A stretch of DNA of 6,856 nt from NCBI GenBank assembly GCA_949297205.1, contig CASFSH010000192.1, positions 1 through 6,856 of the forward strand, in the 5' to 3' direction. Made by a program: the position numbers and the translations under genes. The stretch comes from an uncultured Bacillota bacterium (GTDB lineage: Bacteria > Bacillota > Clostridia > UBA1381). A model generated the notes under the pieces. That model saw only the letters and a list, made by a program, of their open reading frames with translations, made no database searches and had not been told where the DNA came from. Below, piece by piece: positions 5,941-6,856 of the stretch. Within the stretch, counting starts at the first letter, position 1. Every line of letters starts with the position of its first letter.

Positions 5941-6856
5941 TTAATCTTTTCTCCTCTCCGTAATCTGAGCAGACATAAGTACATCTCCCTGCAAAAATCT
6001 TCTGTCCGCTCTTATGCCGGTTACCCAGATAATGCTGTTTTTGTCGGTAAGCAGCGCAATATTATCTCTTTCACCGGCAGGTATCTTCATATCACAGAAT
6101 AAATCGGACAGCTTTTTTCTTCCCGTCATACCCACCGGAAAGAAATAATCCCCCCTCCGCCGATTGCGGATATACAATTTATCCTCTTTATTAATGTAAA
6201 AATAAATTTTATTTTTGCAGCTTTTATCAATACTTTTTTCCTCTTTAATTATTATTTCACGATCTGTTCCCGGAATTTTCACTGCCTTTTCCATATCAAC
6301 AGGTATTTCATATTCCTCTTTATTATTATAGGTTTTTATAAAATACAAACCGTTATACTCTATTCTTGCCGAAATGCCTCCCGGAAGATTTACCGTCTTT
6401 GAAGTTTTTCCCCGGCTGATCGGTTCAATTATCATATCAACATAATCTACAGACAAATTCTGCGAGGATTTAGCAAAGTTTTCATAATGCATCTGTATTA
6501 TCAGTCTTATTATTGCAATATGTTCTTTTAAAAGTTTTTCGGTGTCAAGTTTTCCCTCATTACAGATTTTTTCATACGCATCTTTTGCATACTCTGTCAT
6601 AAAATTAAGAGAATCCTTAAAAATTACCCCGTTATCTGTTACCGTATTGATAAAATTTTCGTTAATCATACCTATTTTGGGAATAATAATATTTCTTATT
6701 TTATTTCTGGTATAATCATTTTCAAAATTTGTTCTGTCGCTTACATAGCTTAAATGATTAACATTACAGTATTTTTCAATCATATCCTTTGTAAGATCAA
6801 GAACAGGTCTTATTATTCCCCCTTCTCTTGAATAGGGTATTCCGCACAGACCGGCT
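5941..6856 (-). CDS. tilS: tRNA(Ile)-lysidine synthetase TilS, 5' partial
   Basis: The frame stays open to the window edge, and the 24 codons before the methionine at 6783 read as conserved TilS sequence (GLCGIPYSREGGIIRPVLDL), so that methionine is internal. The N-terminal PP-loop SGGxDS motif that binds ATP lies outside the window. Counting from the 6783 methionine, DYTRNKIRN (23-31) is the conserved end of the ATPase core, residues about 40-130 are the linker helices, and 203-265 form the TilS C-terminal domain (RNRRRGDYFFPVGM at 206-219, KKLSDLF, KIPAGERD, then WVTGIRAD at 253-260). The enzyme ligates lysine to C34 of the tRNA-Ile with anticodon CAU, changing its codon and amino-acid identity to isoleucine; it is normally essential. 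It is the upstream member of a tilS-ftsH operon. Confidence 0.96.
   Translation of the reverse strand, partial: AGLCGIPYSREGGIIRPVLDLTKDMIEKYCNVNHLSYVSDRTNFENDYTRNKIRNIIIPKIGMINENFINTVTDNGVIFKDSLNFMTEYAKDAYEKICNEGKLDTEKLLKEHIAIIRLIIQMHYENFAKSSQNLSVDYVDMIIEPISRGKTSKTVNLPGGISARIEYNGLYFIKTYNNKEEYEIPVDMEKAVKIPGTDREIIIKEEKSIDKSCKNKIYFYINKEDKLYIRNRRRGDYFFPVGMTGRKKLSDLFCDMKIPAGERDNIALLTDKNSIIWVTGIRADRRFLQGDVLMSAQITERRKD

Overview
This AT-rich window reads as a chromosomal segment of a low-GC Gram-positive anaerobe, most likely in Clostridia. The inference rests on gene content: a lipoteichoic-acid-synthase-type phosphoglycerol transferase, a DUF1858 CxxC protein typical of anaerobes, and tilS next to ftsH. 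Shine-Dalgarno sites are purine-rich (GGAGG, AAAGGA). I see no insertion sequence, CRISPR array, tRNA or rRNA. The recognisable genes are mostly housekeeping; the least explained parts are the two intergenic regions.

Layout. At 1-1431 (+) lies the C-terminal three quarters or so of an LtaS-family enzyme carrying an extra TIG-like domain. It converges on a small hotdog-fold thioesterase (1475-1903, -), with a hairpin terminator between them. A 77-codon ORF with a near-ideal ribosome binding site (1999-2232, +) sits divergently from the thioesterase and overlaps the 3' end of a CNNM/CBS/CorC_HlyC membrane protein (2182-3426, -). Next come a terminator (3539-3580) and a 67-residue DUF1858 protein (3590-3793, -). 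The gene-free stretch 3794-4116 holds two nested inverted repeats and promoter-like sequences, and may encode a structured RNA or a long leader. The right third is a tilS-ftsH operon read on the minus strand (6856 to 4117), in which the tilS stop codon directly abuts the ftsH start codon.

How the genes relate. tilS (tRNA-Ile lysidine modification) and ftsH (membrane AAA+ protease) form a conserved Firmicutes neighbourhood, here without the hpt gene that often lies between them. The LtaS-like enzyme, the CorC/CNNM protein and the putative small membrane protein all act at the envelope, but nothing in the sequence ties them into one pathway. The strongest candidate for something undescribed is the intergenic element at about 3901-4085: an extended -10 promoter whose -35 box overlaps the ftsH stop codon, followed by three hairpins, one with a 19-nt arm that pairs throughout.
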